NCBI GenBank assembly: GCA_903884945.1
Contig: CAISGR010000028.1
Span: forward strand, 1 to 57,340
Length of the DNA: 57,340 nucleotides
DNA from: an uncultured bacterium
Lineage (GTDB): Bacteria > Pseudomonadota > Alphaproteobacteria > Sphingomonadales > Sphingomonadaceae
Direction of reading: 5' to 3'
Shown: positions 1 through 8,076 of the stretch, in pieces
Layout: each line of letters begins with the position of its first letter
Position numbering within the stretch: position 1 is the stretch's first letter
Made by a program: the position numbers and the translations under genes
The notes under the pieces: model-generated
Databases searched by the model: none
Seen by the model: the letters and a program-made list of their open reading frames with translations, nothing else
What the model was told of the DNA's origin: nothing

Positions 1-2128
1 CGTCGAAGCGACTGGCGAACTCCTCGGCCAGGATCACGTTCGCCGGTATCTCGCACATCATGTAGAGCTTCAGCCCATCCTGGCCGCGCATCAGACCGTT
101 GCGCGACATCTCCGCGATCACCTTGTCCGCCTCGCCCAGGGTACGACAAAAGGGCACCATCACGATCACGTTCTTCAGGCCGATGGTTTCCCGGACGCGG
201 CGGATCGCCTTGCACTCCAGTGCGAAGCCCGCGCGATAGCGCTCATGATAGTAGCGGGACGCGCCACGGAAGCCGAGCATGGGGTTTTCCTCGGCCAGTT
301 CGAAATCGCTGCCGCCGATCAGATGGGCGTATTCGTTGCTCTTGAAGTCGCTCAGCCGGACGATCGCCGGATGCGGATGGCAGGCCGCCGCGATCCGGGC
401 GATGCCACGGCTCAGCGTCTCCACGAAATATTCGGTCTTGTCGGCATGGCCGCGCGTGAGTTCCTCGATCGCGGCGCGCGCAGCAGGGTCCGTAACGCGC
501 TCGGGGTGGATCAGCGCCATCGGGTGCACCTTGATGAGATCGCTGATGATGAACTCCATCCGCGCGAGTCCGACGCCCCTGATCGGCAAGCGCCACCAGC
601 GGAAGGCCGATGCCGGCGTGGCCAGGTTGATCATCAGGTCGGTGCGCGCCTCGGGCAGCGCGGCGAGGTCGATATCCTGGCGAGTGAAGGGAAGCGCGCC
701 GTCATAGACATGTCCCCGGTCGCCCTCGGCGCAGCACAGGGTGATGGCCTGCCCGTCCTTCAGTATCGCGGTCGCGTCACCCGTGCCGACGATGGCGGGA
801 AGGCCCAGCTCGCGGCTCACGATCGCCGCGTGGCTGGTCGCGCCGCCATGATCGGTCACGATCCCGCCCGCGCGGCGCATCAGCGGCGTCCAGTCGGGAT
901 CGGTCATCTCGGTGACGAGGATCGCGCCATCGGGGAAGCGCGCCAGATCCTTCGGATCGCGGATAACGCAGACCGGGCCGGTCGCGATCGCCTCGCCCAC
1001 GGCAGCACCCGTTGCCAGGACCTTGCCGGTGCCGGTCAGGCGCCACAGGCTGAGCGGCGCACCCTTGTGTCCCGCCCGCGCGGTCTCGGGGCGCGCCTGG
1101 ACGATGAACAGCTCGCCCGTCTCGCCGTCCTTCGCCCATTCCATATCCATTGCGCGGCCGTAATGGCCCTCGATCATCAGCGCCCAGCGGCCGAGTTCCA
1201 GAATCTCCTCGTCGTCGAGCACGAAACTGTCGCGTTCGTGCGGGCTGGTGCGTGCCAGCCTGGTCCGCGCACTGCCGCCTTTGGCGTAGACCAGCTTGGT
1301 CGCCTTCGCGCCGAGTTGCTTGTCGAGGATCGGCTTCAGCCGGCCGTCGCAGAGCAGCGGCTTGAACACGACATAGCTGTCCGGATCGACCGTTCCCTGC
1401 ACCACCGTCTCGCCCAGGCCCCAGGCGGCGCTGATCACGACGACGCCGGGAAAGCCGGATTCCGGATCGATCGAGAACATCACGCCAGATCCGGCCAGAT
1501 CGGACCGGACCATCATTTGTACGCCGATCGACAGGGCGACCGCGAGCTGGTCGAAGCCCTTGTCCTCGCGATAGACGATCGCCCGGTCAGTGAAGAGGGA
1601 CGCGTAGCAGCGCCGGCACGCTTCGATCAGCGCATGTTCGCCGACCACATTGAGGAAAGTCTCCTGTTGTCCGGCGAAGCTCGCATCGGGCAAGTCCTCG
1701 GCGGTGGCGCTTGATCGCACCGCGACCGCCGCCTCCGCCTTTCCGGCGCGGATGCACAGCGCGCGATAGGCCGCGCGGACGGCGGCTTCCAGCGCGTCCG
1801 GAAGCGGTGCCTGCAGGAACAGCCGCCGGATCGTATCGCCGGTCTCCTGCAGGTCGGCAGTGCCGCTGCGCCACGCGTCGAGCGCGGCGCGCAACGGCTG
1901 CTCGATCCCGTTGGCGGCGACCAGTTCGCGATAGGCGGCTGCGGTGGTCGCGAAGCCATCGGGAATCCGGACCCCGCTCGGGCGAAGCGCCGCGATCATC
2001 TCGCCAAGCGATGCATTCTTGCCCCCGACGATGGCGATGTCGGCATTACCGACGCTCTCCAGCCAGCGGATGAGCGGGGTGGTGGCGGTGGGATGGGGCG
2101 GGGCCAGGGTATCGTGATCGGTCATCAT
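1..2128 (-). CDS. ppsA: Phosphoenolpyruvate synthase (C-terminal end outside window)
   Basis: The reading frame starts MMTDHDT at 2128 (or at the second ATG, 2125) and runs to base 1, giving about 709 residues; the family is near 790, so roughly the last 80 are missing. The N-terminal ATP-grasp-like part has IVGGKNASLGEM and RSSATAEDLPDASFAGQQE. The central phosphohistidine domain carries TDHGGATSHAAIVSRELG (about 780-860), whose His carries phosphate. The C-terminal PEP/pyruvate-binding barrel has GFRGASRYY and ends near LYMMCEIPANVILAEEFA. Family knowledge: it makes PEP from pyruvate and ATP with release of AMP and Pi, in the cytosol. It heads a stress-type gene group and has two copies of a putative shared operator just upstream. 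The identification is secure; the role under energy limitation is inference. Confidence 0.95.
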   Translation of the reverse strand, partial: MMTDHDTLAPPHPTATTPLIRWLESVGNADIAIVGGKNASLGEMIAALRPSGVRIPDGFATTAAAYRELVAANGIEQPLRAALDAWRSGTADLQETGDTIRRLFLQAPLPDALEAAVRAAYRALCIRAGKAEAAVAVRSSATAEDLPDASFAGQQETFLNVVGEHALIEACRRCYASLFTDRAIVYREDKGFDQLAVALSIGVQMMVRSDLAGSGVMFSIDPESGFPGVVVISAAWGLGETVVQGTVDPDSYVVFKPLLCDGRLKPILDKQLGAKATKLVYAKGGSARTRLARTSPHERDSFVLDDEEILELGRWALMIEGHYGRAMDMEWAKDGETGELFIVQARPETARAGHKGAPLSLWRLTGTGKVLATGAAVGEAIATGPVCVIRDPKDLARFPDGAILVTEMTDPDWTPLMRRAGGIVTDHGGATSHAAIVSRELGLPAIVGTGDATAILKDGQAITLCCAEGDRGHVYDGALPFTRQDIDLAALPEARTDLMINLATPASAFRWWRLPIRGVGLARMEFIISDLIKVHPMALIHPERVTDPAARAAIEELTRGHADKTEYFVETLSRGIARIAAACHPHPAIVRLSDFKSNEYAHLIGGSDFELAEENPMLGFRGASRYYHERYRAGFALECKAIRRVRETIGLKNVIVMVPFCRTLGEADKVIAEMSRNGLMRGQDGLKLYMMCEIPANVILAEEFASRFD

Positions 2129-2165
2129 GGCGGACAGCATGATCGCCGCAGCGCGGTCGCTGAAT

Positions 2166-2181
2166 AAGGGAAGTTACGAGG
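2166..2181. promoter_or_regulatory. Putative stress-island operator, copy e (weak match)
   Basis: The sequence TAAG-GGAAGTTA-CGAG has the same 4-8-4 layout as four other sites in this island. Its spacer GGAAGTTA resembles GGAAACTT of the 5610-5625 site, but one base of the left half differs. It ends 38 bases or more upstream of the ppsA start. No regulator is identified; this is the weakest of the five. Confidence 0.3.
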
Positions 2182-2211
2182 CCGCTCGTTCCGCTCGGTC
2201 AGGCCTCGCAT

Positions 2212-2227
2212 GCGTAGCTTTGCGGAT
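2212..2227. promoter_or_regulatory. Putative stress-island operator, copy d
   Basis: The site reads TGCG-TAGCTTTG-CGGA and fits TNCG-N8-CGNA. Its spacer TAGCTTTG is close to TAGCTTCA of the 14384-14399 site. It sits between divergent genes, about 84 bases from the ppsA start and 51 bases from the membrane-protein start at 2278, so it could serve both. Confidence 0.4.
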
Positions 2228-2277
2228 GGCGCGATCGGCGCATGCGCGTGCAATTCACCGGTCTCGGAGGGTGGAAG

Positions 2278-2877
2278 ATGAGCGCGTCACGGCTTGGCTA
2301 CTGGGCGGCGATCGGCGCGGTGGCGACGAGCATCGGCTATGGCGTGCCGCAGATATTGCAGGTGTTCCGCCTCCTGCCCGATCCGGTGGATCGCATCCTG
2401 ATCTTCGCGCCGTCGCTGGCGCTGGCGCCCTGTTTCGTGCTGGCCGTGGCCGCCGCCTATGAGGCTGCGGTGCCGCGCCACCGCCCGTTGCGCCTCGCCG
2501 CGCTCGTCACCGCGCTGCTTTATGCCGGCTTTGTCAGCCTGGTCTATATCAACCAGCTCGGGGTCGTCATTCCGCGCGAACTGTCGGGCGAGGGGGGCGG
2601 CTATGCGCTGCTCGCCTGCTGCGGCTTCCGCCAGCCGATGACGGTGATCGACCTGCTCGGCTATAGTTATATGAGCATCGCGACCCTGTTCCTGGCGGCG
2701 ACCTATGCCGGTGCGCTGCGCTGGGCGCTGCTGCTGAACGGCCTGCTTGCGCCCGTGATCTTCCTCCAGCTGTTCTGGCCGGCGTTGATCTGGGTCGCGT
2801 CACCCTGGTTGGTGACGTTCCCGGTAGCGATGTACCTCCTGGCCAGGAATTTCCGCACGCAGCCCGGAACCGCCTGA
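2278..2877 (+). CDS. Small polytopic membrane protein, function unknown
   Basis: A 199-residue protein starting MSASRLGYW. I chose this ATG because GGAGG lies eight bases upstream; an in-frame ATG at 2242 would add 12 residues without a good ribosome site. It has about six hydrophobic segments, for example around LIFAPSLALAPCFVLAVAAA, LAALVTALLYAGFVSLVYI, IATLFLAATYAGAL and WLVTFPVAMYLLA. I see no catalytic motif and recognise no family. It diverges from ppsA across 149 bases that hold two putative operator copies, so shared regulation with ppsA is plausible. The next gene follows after only 23 bases. Confidence 0.75.
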   Translation: MSASRLGYWAAIGAVATSIGYGVPQILQVFRLLPDPVDRILIFAPSLALAPCFVLAVAAAYEAAVPRHRPLRLAALVTALLYAGFVSLVYINQLGVVIPRELSGEGGGYALLACCGFRQPMTVIDLLGYSYMSIATLFLAATYAGALRWALLLNGLLAPVIFLQLFWPALIWVASPWLVTFPVAMYLLARNFRTQPGTA

Positions 2878-2900
2878 ACCCCGTCAAAAAGGACCTTGCG

Positions 2901-3092
2901 ATGGCAACCCAGCCTCCACCCGACACGATTGATCCCCACGCACCGCCGGAATCCCCGCCCCAGGTCTGGCCGGCCGAAGAACCCGCGCCCGCCGCACCGG
3001 ACATCATCGCGCCGCCGCCGGATCGCGATTTTCCGGACGAAGCGCCGGGTGAAGTGCCCGCGCCCTTCGATCAGGCGCCCGCGATTTCCTGA
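2901..3092 (+). CDS. Small proline-rich protein, function unknown
   Basis: A 63-residue protein beginning MATQPPPDTIDPHAPPESP. It is about one third proline, strongly acidic and probably unstructured. An AAAAAGGA ribosome site lies eight bases before the ATG, and it follows the membrane-protein gene at 23 bases, so the pair may be co-transcribed. Its 3' end overlaps the convergent Nudix gene by 22 bases. There is no signal peptide or membrane segment. Low complexity in GC-rich DNA can produce spurious frames, so moderate confidence only. Confidence 0.45.
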   Translation: MATQPPPDTIDPHAPPESPPQVWPAEEPAPAAPDIIAPPPDRDFPDEAPGEVPAPFDQAPAIS

Positions 3093-3538
3093 AGCCGGTC
3101 GAGCAGGGGTTGCTGGCTGGCCAGCATCTTGATCCGCGCGGCATCCAGCGTGAACCATTCGGCGCGGTCGACCTCGGGAATGGAGATTCGCTTTCCGCTG
3201 CGCGGCGGCCACTCCATCTCGCAATAGGTGCTGACGATGTTTGTCGCGTCGATATCGCCGGCAACGGCGAACGCCTCGACCCATTTGCCGCCCGATTGGC
3301 GCACGCGGCCAAGCGGCTCCAGCGTGCCCCCCGGATCGCTGCCCACCTCTTCCCGGAATTCGCGTCGGGCGGTGTCGGCCGGCTCCTCGCCGGGCTCGAC
3401 ATTCCCCTTGGGTATCTGCCACGCGCCATGGTCCCGCGCAGCCCAGAACGGGCCGCCGGGATGCACCAGGAACACCTGCAGCATCTCGTTTTGCCGCCGG
3501 TAGAGCAGGATGCCGGCGCTCAGGCGAAAGGGCGGCAT
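3071..3538 (-). CDS. Nudix hydrolase
   Basis: A 155-residue protein from MPPFRLSAGILLYRR. The Nudix box runs from GNVEPGEEPADTA to REFREEVGS, with the expected Gly, Glu and REFxEE residues that bind the catalytic metal. The flanking HGAWQIPKG is typical of the dinucleoside polyphosphate or (di)NTP branch. Family knowledge: these enzymes cleave nucleoside diphosphates linked to another group; the substrate here cannot be read. Upstream in-frame codons to 3610 would overlap the permease gene and look non-coding. It follows the permease gene, with a strong hairpin 13 bases before its start. Confidence 0.9.
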   Translation of the reverse strand: MPPFRLSAGILLYRRQNEMLQVFLVHPGGPFWAARDHGAWQIPKGNVEPGEEPADTARREFREEVGSDPGGTLEPLGRVRQSGGKWVEAFAVAGDIDATNIVSTYCEMEWPPRSGKRISIPEVDRAEWFTLDAARIKMLASQQPLLDRLQEIAGA

Positions 3539-3551
3539 GACAATCCCGCTT

Positions 3552-3582
3552 CCGATAAAATTGGCCGTAGCCGGTTTATCGG
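3552..3582. repeat. Inverted repeat (hairpin) at the AI-2E permease 3' end
   Basis: CCGATAAA (3552-3559) is perfectly repeated in inverse as TTTATCGG (3575-3582); the loop contains a second short dyad, GGC-CGTA-GCC. It spans the permease stop codon and ends 13 bases before the Nudix ATG. There is no following T-run on the - strand, so a classical intrinsic terminator is not supported. An mRNA hairpin or attenuator is possible. Confidence 0.5.
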
Positions 3583-4664
3583 ATATCGGGTGCCGGGCGC
3601 CTGCCGACAAGGCGTCGGGCCGTCACGTAGATCGTGACCGTCAGTGGCGCTGCCAGCAGAATGCCGGGCAGGCCGAAGAGGATGCCCATGGCGAAGATCG
3701 AAAACAGCGTCAGGGCGGGCGGCAGCGATACCACCTGGTGCTGGATCAGCGGCGTCAGCACATAACCCTCCAGCTGCTGGACGGCGAACAGCAGCAGCAG
3801 AGCCGCGATCGCCATCTCGGTGCTGACCGCAGCGCCGAGCAGCACGGCCGGTACGGCAGTGGCGATCGGCCCGATATAGGGCACGAACTCCAGCAGCGCC
3901 GCGATTACCCCAAGCGCCAGCGCGCCGGGCAGGCCGATCGCCCAGGCGCCCAGCCCGGTCATCACCCCCACCGCCGCCATGATCACGATCTGGCCGACCA
4001 GCCAGCGTTTCAACGCCCGCACGACGTCGTCGACGGTCCCGGCCACCGGGCGGATCAGGGGGCGCGGCACCAGCAGCAACAGGCCGCGCCGATAGGTCCG
4101 TGGGTCGGCGGCGAGATAGATTCCGCCGGCCAGCGCAAGCAGCAACCCGCCAAGGGCGTTGAGCGACCGCGTGGCGATGTCGCCGATCGCGGCCAGCCCC
4201 GTACCGTCGCTCAGGCGAACCCGGATGGCCTCGAGATTCTCGGGGGCGATGCCGATCGGCGCCAGGCGCAATTGCAGCGCGTGCCAGGCAGCGGGCAGGC
4301 CGGTGCCGATGGCCCGTAATTCATGGGCCAGCTGGACCCCGAACAGGGTGATCACCCCACCCAGCAGCAGCAGCGCGGCGACCACGACGACCGCGAGACT
4401 CCAGTTCGGGTGCAGGCTGGTCGCTGCCGTCAGCCGGTCGGAAAGCGAATGGAGCAGGATCGCAAACAGCGCAGCCGCATAGGCAATCAGCAGCAGATCC
4501 AGCAATTGCCAGCAGGCCACCGCCAACGCGGCGATTGCGAGCGCCATCGCGACTCGAAACGCGAACTCCCGCCGGCCGCGGGGTTCCGGCGCGGTGCCGG
4601 AACCAATCCTCGGGGCGGTGGCGTCGGTGACCCTTGGGGCGATCTCGTGTCCGATCGCACCCAT
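3576..4664 (-). CDS. AI-2E family transporter (PerM-type permease)
   Basis: A 362-residue polytopic protein beginning MGAIGHEIAPRV. It has an N-terminal helix cluster (ALAIAALAVACWQLLDLLLI, ALFAILLHSLSDRL), a long soluble stretch, and C-terminal helices including GLPGALALGVIAALLEFVPY with the family's EFVPYIGP signature. Family knowledge: these membrane proteins export small solutes or act in Na+/H+ exchange; autoinducer transport is shown for few. The ATG overlaps the stop of the universal stress gene (ATGA), so the two are translationally coupled. Confidence 0.9.
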   Translation of the reverse strand: MGAIGHEIAPRVTDATAPRIGSGTAPEPRGRREFAFRVAMALAIAALAVACWQLLDLLLIAYAAALFAILLHSLSDRLTAATSLHPNWSLAVVVVAALLLLGGVITLFGVQLAHELRAIGTGLPAAWHALQLRLAPIGIAPENLEAIRVRLSDGTGLAAIGDIATRSLNALGGLLLALAGGIYLAADPRTYRRGLLLLVPRPLIRPVAGTVDDVVRALKRWLVGQIVIMAAVGVMTGLGAWAIGLPGALALGVIAALLEFVPYIGPIATAVPAVLLGAAVSTEMAIAALLLLFAVQQLEGYVLTPLIQHQVVSLPPALTLFSIFAMGILFGLPGILLAAPLTVTIYVTARRLVGRRPAPDIR

Positions 4665-5506
4665 CAGCCGCTCATCGGCGGTGGCAGGCGATGGACCAGG
4701 ATGTCGAAGGCAAGTTCCTCAATGGCCATGTCGGCGAAGCTGCCGCGCAGGGCGAGCGCCAGGCCCGATCTGCCATAGGTGGAAACCACCAGCAGGTCCG
4801 GTTTGAACATCTCCCACGCGCGCATGATTACCGACAGCGGCGTTCCTTGCATGGCTTGGGCGTGGACGTGGAGCAGCACGTCGGGCCGGTCAGCGAGCGC
4901 CTCCTGCATCATGCGTTCCAGCGCCTGCTGCGCCGCGGCCTGTGCCCGCTCCTTGCCGTCCTCGCGCATGCGCGTTGCGACGGAGGGCAGGAAGGCATGC
5001 ACGGCGAACACCGAGTCCGCGGTCCCGATGGTGCCCGCGAGGTTCAGGACGTCCCGGGCCGCGCGCTCTTCATCGACGGCTGCGAGCACGCGGTGATAGG
5101 CTGCGTGCACGTCGCCCTGCGCGATCAGCACGGGCAGGGTGGTGATGCGGATCAGCTGCTCGACAGCGCTGCCGAACAGGCCGTCGCGCCAGCGCGTTTC
5201 GCCATGCCCGCCAACCACGATCAGCTCAGCCTCATAGTCCAGCGCGGCCTGATTGATCGCGGTGGCCACCTTGCCGGCGCGCACCGCCGAGGTGATCTCG
5301 CGGGCGCAGGGGTGATTCGCCGCCTGCGTCCGGGCGAGCGCCTCGAGGTCCTCGGCGAGAATGGCCCGGTCCACGGCCGGAAGGGATCCGGCAACGACAT
5401 GCAGGATAAGCAATGCGGCGCATTGTTCGGACGCGATCCGGCACGCCCGCTGGATGGCGGGTCCGGCCTTTGGCGACAGATCGGTCGCGACGAGGATTCG
5501 CTTCAT
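4664..5506 (-). CDS. Universal stress protein, two tandem UspA domains
   Basis: A 280-residue protein starting MKRILVATDLSPKAGPA. It carries two Usp repeats: residues about 1-145, ending with an ATP-site-like segment LIVVGGHGETRWRDGLFGS, and about 150-275, ending LLVVSTYGRSGLALALRGS. Family knowledge: Usp proteins bind ATP or AMP and support survival in starvation, hypoxia or oxidative stress; they are cytosolic. It is the first gene of a unit with the AI-2E permease and the Nudix hydrolase, and its promoter region contains the putative operator at 5610-5625. Confidence 0.93.
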   Translation of the reverse strand: MKRILVATDLSPKAGPAIQRACRIASEQCAALLILHVVAGSLPAVDRAILAEDLEALARTQAANHPCAREITSAVRAGKVATAINQAALDYEAELIVVGGHGETRWRDGLFGSAVEQLIRITTLPVLIAQGDVHAAYHRVLAAVDEERAARDVLNLAGTIGTADSVFAVHAFLPSVATRMREDGKERAQAAAQQALERMMQEALADRPDVLLHVHAQAMQGTPLSVIMRAWEMFKPDLLVVSTYGRSGLALALRGSFADMAIEELAFDILVHRLPPPMSG

Positions 5507-5609
5507 GGGCTTTTCCGATCCTGGATTGTCAGGATCATCGCCGCACGGCGCGGGATGGAATATCAGTGACTTTCCGGATGAGTCGCCGTGATCGGAAGGC
5601 GGAGGGAAC

Positions 5610-5625
5610 TACGGGAAACTTCGTA
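5610..5625. promoter_or_regulatory. Putative stress-island operator, copy c
   Basis: TACG-GGAAACTT-CGTA has perfect TACG/CGTA outer halves in the 4-8-4 layout. It lies between divergent units: 104 bases from the universal stress protein start and 56 bases from the lipoprotein start. One dyad placed this way could control both. Confidence 0.45.
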
Positions 5626-5680
5626 TTCCGGACGGCGCCGGATTGCCGGAAATGGAATCGTCATAGGTGGAGTCGTGTTG

Positions 5681-6079
5681 ATGAAGACTGCAATCCTGGC
5701 CTCGGGCCTCGTCCTGTTCGCGCTCGCCGGGTGCGAGAAGCCGGCCCAGCCCGCCAATAGCAGCGCGCCCGCCGCGACTCCGAAAATCGACTATCTCAAG
5801 CGCATCAATGATCTGCCGCAAAAGCAGCGCGATGCGGTCTTCTACCGCGCAATCGACGATGCGGGATTTGAATGCCAGGCAGTGGTCGGTTCGACACCGC
5901 GCGCCACGGTGCAGGGCCTGCCGGCATGGGTCGCGCATTGCGAAGACAAGCGCGACTGGGTGGTCGTGCTCGAATCGGACGGCATGATGCAGGTTGCGAC
6001 TGCGGCTCAGGTGGCTGCCTCGGAAGCCAAGCCGGCGGCCGGATCAAGCGCGCCGGCCGGGAATGCGACGGCGCCGTGA
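5681..6079 (+). CDS. Small lipoprotein, function unknown
   Basis: A 132-residue protein starting MKTAILASGLVLFALAGCEK. LAGC is a lipobox, so Cys18 should be lipidated after signal peptidase II cleavage; the protein is then membrane-anchored on the periplasmic side. An AGGTGGAG ribosome site lies eight bases upstream. The mature part has one Cys pair (ECQAVV and AHCEDKRDW) that could form a disulfide, and an Ala/Pro/Ser-rich tail. I do not recognise the family. Its stop codon overlaps the GTG start of the next gene. Confidence 0.85.
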   Translation: MKTAILASGLVLFALAGCEKPAQPANSSAPAATPKIDYLKRINDLPQKQRDAVFYRAIDDAGFECQAVVGSTPRATVQGLPAWVAHCEDKRDWVVVLESDGMMQVATAAQVAASEAKPAAGSSAPAGNATAP

Positions 6080-7416
6080 CCATCGCCGTGCCCGCGCAAC
6101 GAGAGCGGCAGGCGCCGGAGGCGCTTGTCGCTGCGTTGCGGGGGTCGGCCGAGCCGCTGCCCGATCCGTCCGATGCGGAGGCGTTCGGCGCCTTTTTCGA
6201 TCGGTTCGGGGATGCGCGCGTCGTTCTGCTGGGCGAGGCCACCCATGGCAGCGCGGAATTCTATCGCGCCCGTGCGGCGATCACCCGGCGCCTGATCGAG
6301 CATCACGGCTTCACCACCGTCGCGGTCGAGGCCGATTGGCCGGATGCCGCGCGGATCGACGATTATGTCCGCCATCAGGCGCCACGGCCGCGCCGCGGCG
6401 ACGTCTTCGTTCGCTTCCCGACCTGGATGTGGCGCAACCAGGAAGTGCTGGATTTCGCCGATTGGCTGCGTGGCCATAATGCCGGGCTTCCCGCAGGCGA
6501 TCGGGTCTCGTTCAGCGGCCTGGACGTTTACAGCCTCGGCGAATCGATCCATGCCGTCCTGGCCTATCTCGATCGCATTGATCCGGAAGCGGCCGCCGAG
6601 GCGCGGCAGCGTTATGGTTGTCTGACGCCATGGCAGGACCTGCCTGCCGAATATGGTCGCGCCGTCGTCCATGGTGGCCGCGCGAGCTGCGAGGCGGGGG
6701 CAGTCGCGCAACTGCGCGAACTGCTCGACCGCAGGATCGACTTTATCCGTGAAGACGGCGAGCGCTGGTTCGATGCCGTGCAGAATGCGCGGATCGTCCG
6801 CGCCGCCGAGCAATATTATCGGGCGATGTATCGAGGCGCCGCGGAAAGCTGGAATCTGCGCGACCGGCATATGTTCGGCACCCTGCAGGCCTTGCTCGCC
6901 CATCGTGGCGAGGGGGCCAAGGCCGTGGTCTGGGCGCACAATTCGCATGTCGGCAACGCCGCCGCGACCGCGATGGGCTGGCAGGGCGAGTTCAACATCG
7001 GCGAACTGTCGCGAATGACCTATGGCGACGAAGCCGTGCTGATCGGGTTCGGCACCGATCGCGGCACCGTTGCCGCCGCCAGCGACTGGGACGGCGCGAT
7101 GGAGATCAAGACGGTGCGTCCCGCCCGCATCGACAGCCATGAACATGCCTTTCGCCAGGCCGGGGTGGCGCGCAGCCTCACGGAATGGCGCTCCCCCGCC
7201 AACCGTGACCTGGCGGAGCTGCTGCGCACGCCGCTGCTCGAGCGCGCGATCGGCGTGATCTACCGGCCCGAGACCGAGCGCCTCAGCCACTATTTCGAGG
7301 CGGTGCTCGCGGAGCAGTTCGATGCCTGGGTCTGGTTCGAGGAGACCAGCGCGGTCACGCCGTTAGGGCCTGAGCATCCGCGTGGTGCCCCCGAAATCTA
7401 TCCGTTCGGATTGTGA
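6076..7416 (+). CDS. Erythromycin-esterase family protein
   Basis: A 446-residue protein from a GTG that overlaps the lipoprotein stop (GTGA); a second GTG lies at 6088. Family motifs are VVLLGEATHGSAEFYRAR near residue 60, VEADWPD, FPTWMWRNQEV, DVYSLGESI and WAHNSHVGNA. The Glu and His residues in GEATHG and AHNSH fit the EreA/EreB active-site region. Family knowledge: EreA-like proteins hydrolyse macrolide lactones, but most chromosomal homologues in stress clusters have unknown substrates, so I do not call a resistance gene. It is coupled to the genes on both sides, which argues for a joint stress role. Confidence 0.9.
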   Translation: MTIAVPAQRERQAPEALVAALRGSAEPLPDPSDAEAFGAFFDRFGDARVVLLGEATHGSAEFYRARAAITRRLIEHHGFTTVAVEADWPDAARIDDYVRHQAPRPRRGDVFVRFPTWMWRNQEVLDFADWLRGHNAGLPAGDRVSFSGLDVYSLGESIHAVLAYLDRIDPEAAAEARQRYGCLTPWQDLPAEYGRAVVHGGRASCEAGAVAQLRELLDRRIDFIREDGERWFDAVQNARIVRAAEQYYRAMYRGAAESWNLRDRHMFGTLQALLAHRGEGAKAVVWAHNSHVGNAAATAMGWQGEFNIGELSRMTYGDEAVLIGFGTDRGTVAAASDWDGAMEIKTVRPARIDSHEHAFRQAGVARSLTEWRSPANRDLAELLRTPLLERAIGVIYRPETERLSHYFEAVLAEQFDAWVWFEETSAVTPLGPEHPRGAPEIYPFGL

Positions 7417-8066
7417 CGATGGACGGACAGGTCCAGGATCAGGAATCGGTCGTGATCGAGACCGCCGGCTTGCAGGGGTTGCTCGGCGTACCCGCAGACC
7501 CCGCAGGGGTCGTCGTCTTCGCCCATGGCAGTGGCAGCGGCCGTTTCAGCCCGCGCAACAATTACGTGGCGGAGGGGCTTCGCGGTGCGGGCTTCGCGAC
7601 GCTGCTCGTCGATCTGCTTACCGAGAGCGAGGAAGGGGATCGCGCCAGGGTCTTCGATATTCCGCTGCTCGCAAGTCGCCTGATTGCTGCCACCCGATGG
7701 TTGTCCGGCGTGTCTCGTCTGGCGCAGCTGCCGGTCGGCTATTTCGGGGCCAGCACCGGTGCGGGTGCCGCGCTGCTGGCGGCGGCGAGCGAGCCGGCGC
7801 GGATCGGCGCGATCGTTTCGCGCGGGGGACGGCCGGATCTGGCAGGATCGCCGGCCTTGGCCCATGTCCGCGCGCCGACTCAGCTGATCGTGGGCGAGAG
7901 GGATTTGCCGGTGATCGAGCTCAATCGCGAGGCGATGCGACATCTGCGTTGCGAGCACGAGATCGTGATTGTCCCCGGCGCGCATCACCTGTTCGAAGAG
8001 CCGGGTGCGCTCGACTTGGTGATTGGCCACGCGACAAGGTGGTTCAGCAACCACCTCGCTGCCTGA
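7413..8066 (+). CDS. Dienelactone-hydrolase-like alpha/beta hydrolase
   Basis: A 217-residue protein from a GTG at 7413 overlapping the previous stop (or ATG at 7419). The alpha/beta-hydrolase parts are visible: strand and oxyanion region VVVFAHGSGSGR, nucleophile elbow GYFGASTGAGAA (Ser in GAST), acid VGERDLPV and catalytic His in VPGAHHLFEEPG. It has no signal peptide, so it is cytosolic. Family knowledge: such proteins occur beside phosphoribosyltransferases and universal stress proteins in low-oxygen or starvation loci; the physiological substrate is not known. It is followed by the phosphoribosyltransferase gene after ten bases. Confidence 0.9.
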   Translation: MTMDGQVQDQESVVIETAGLQGLLGVPADPAGVVVFAHGSGSGRFSPRNNYVAEGLRGAGFATLLVDLLTESEEGDRARVFDIPLLASRLIAATRWLSGVSRLAQLPVGYFGASTGAGAALLAAASEPARIGAIVSRGGRPDLAGSPALAHVRAPTQLIVGERDLPVIELNREAMRHLRCEHEIVIVPGAHHLFEEPGALDLVIGHATRWFSNHLAA

Positions 8067-8076
8067 CGGTCGGCAG

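Noticed and set aside
6076..7416. Macrolide resistance gene
   Set aside because: Family membership is clear, but operon context points to stress physiology and no resistance-associated mobile element is present.
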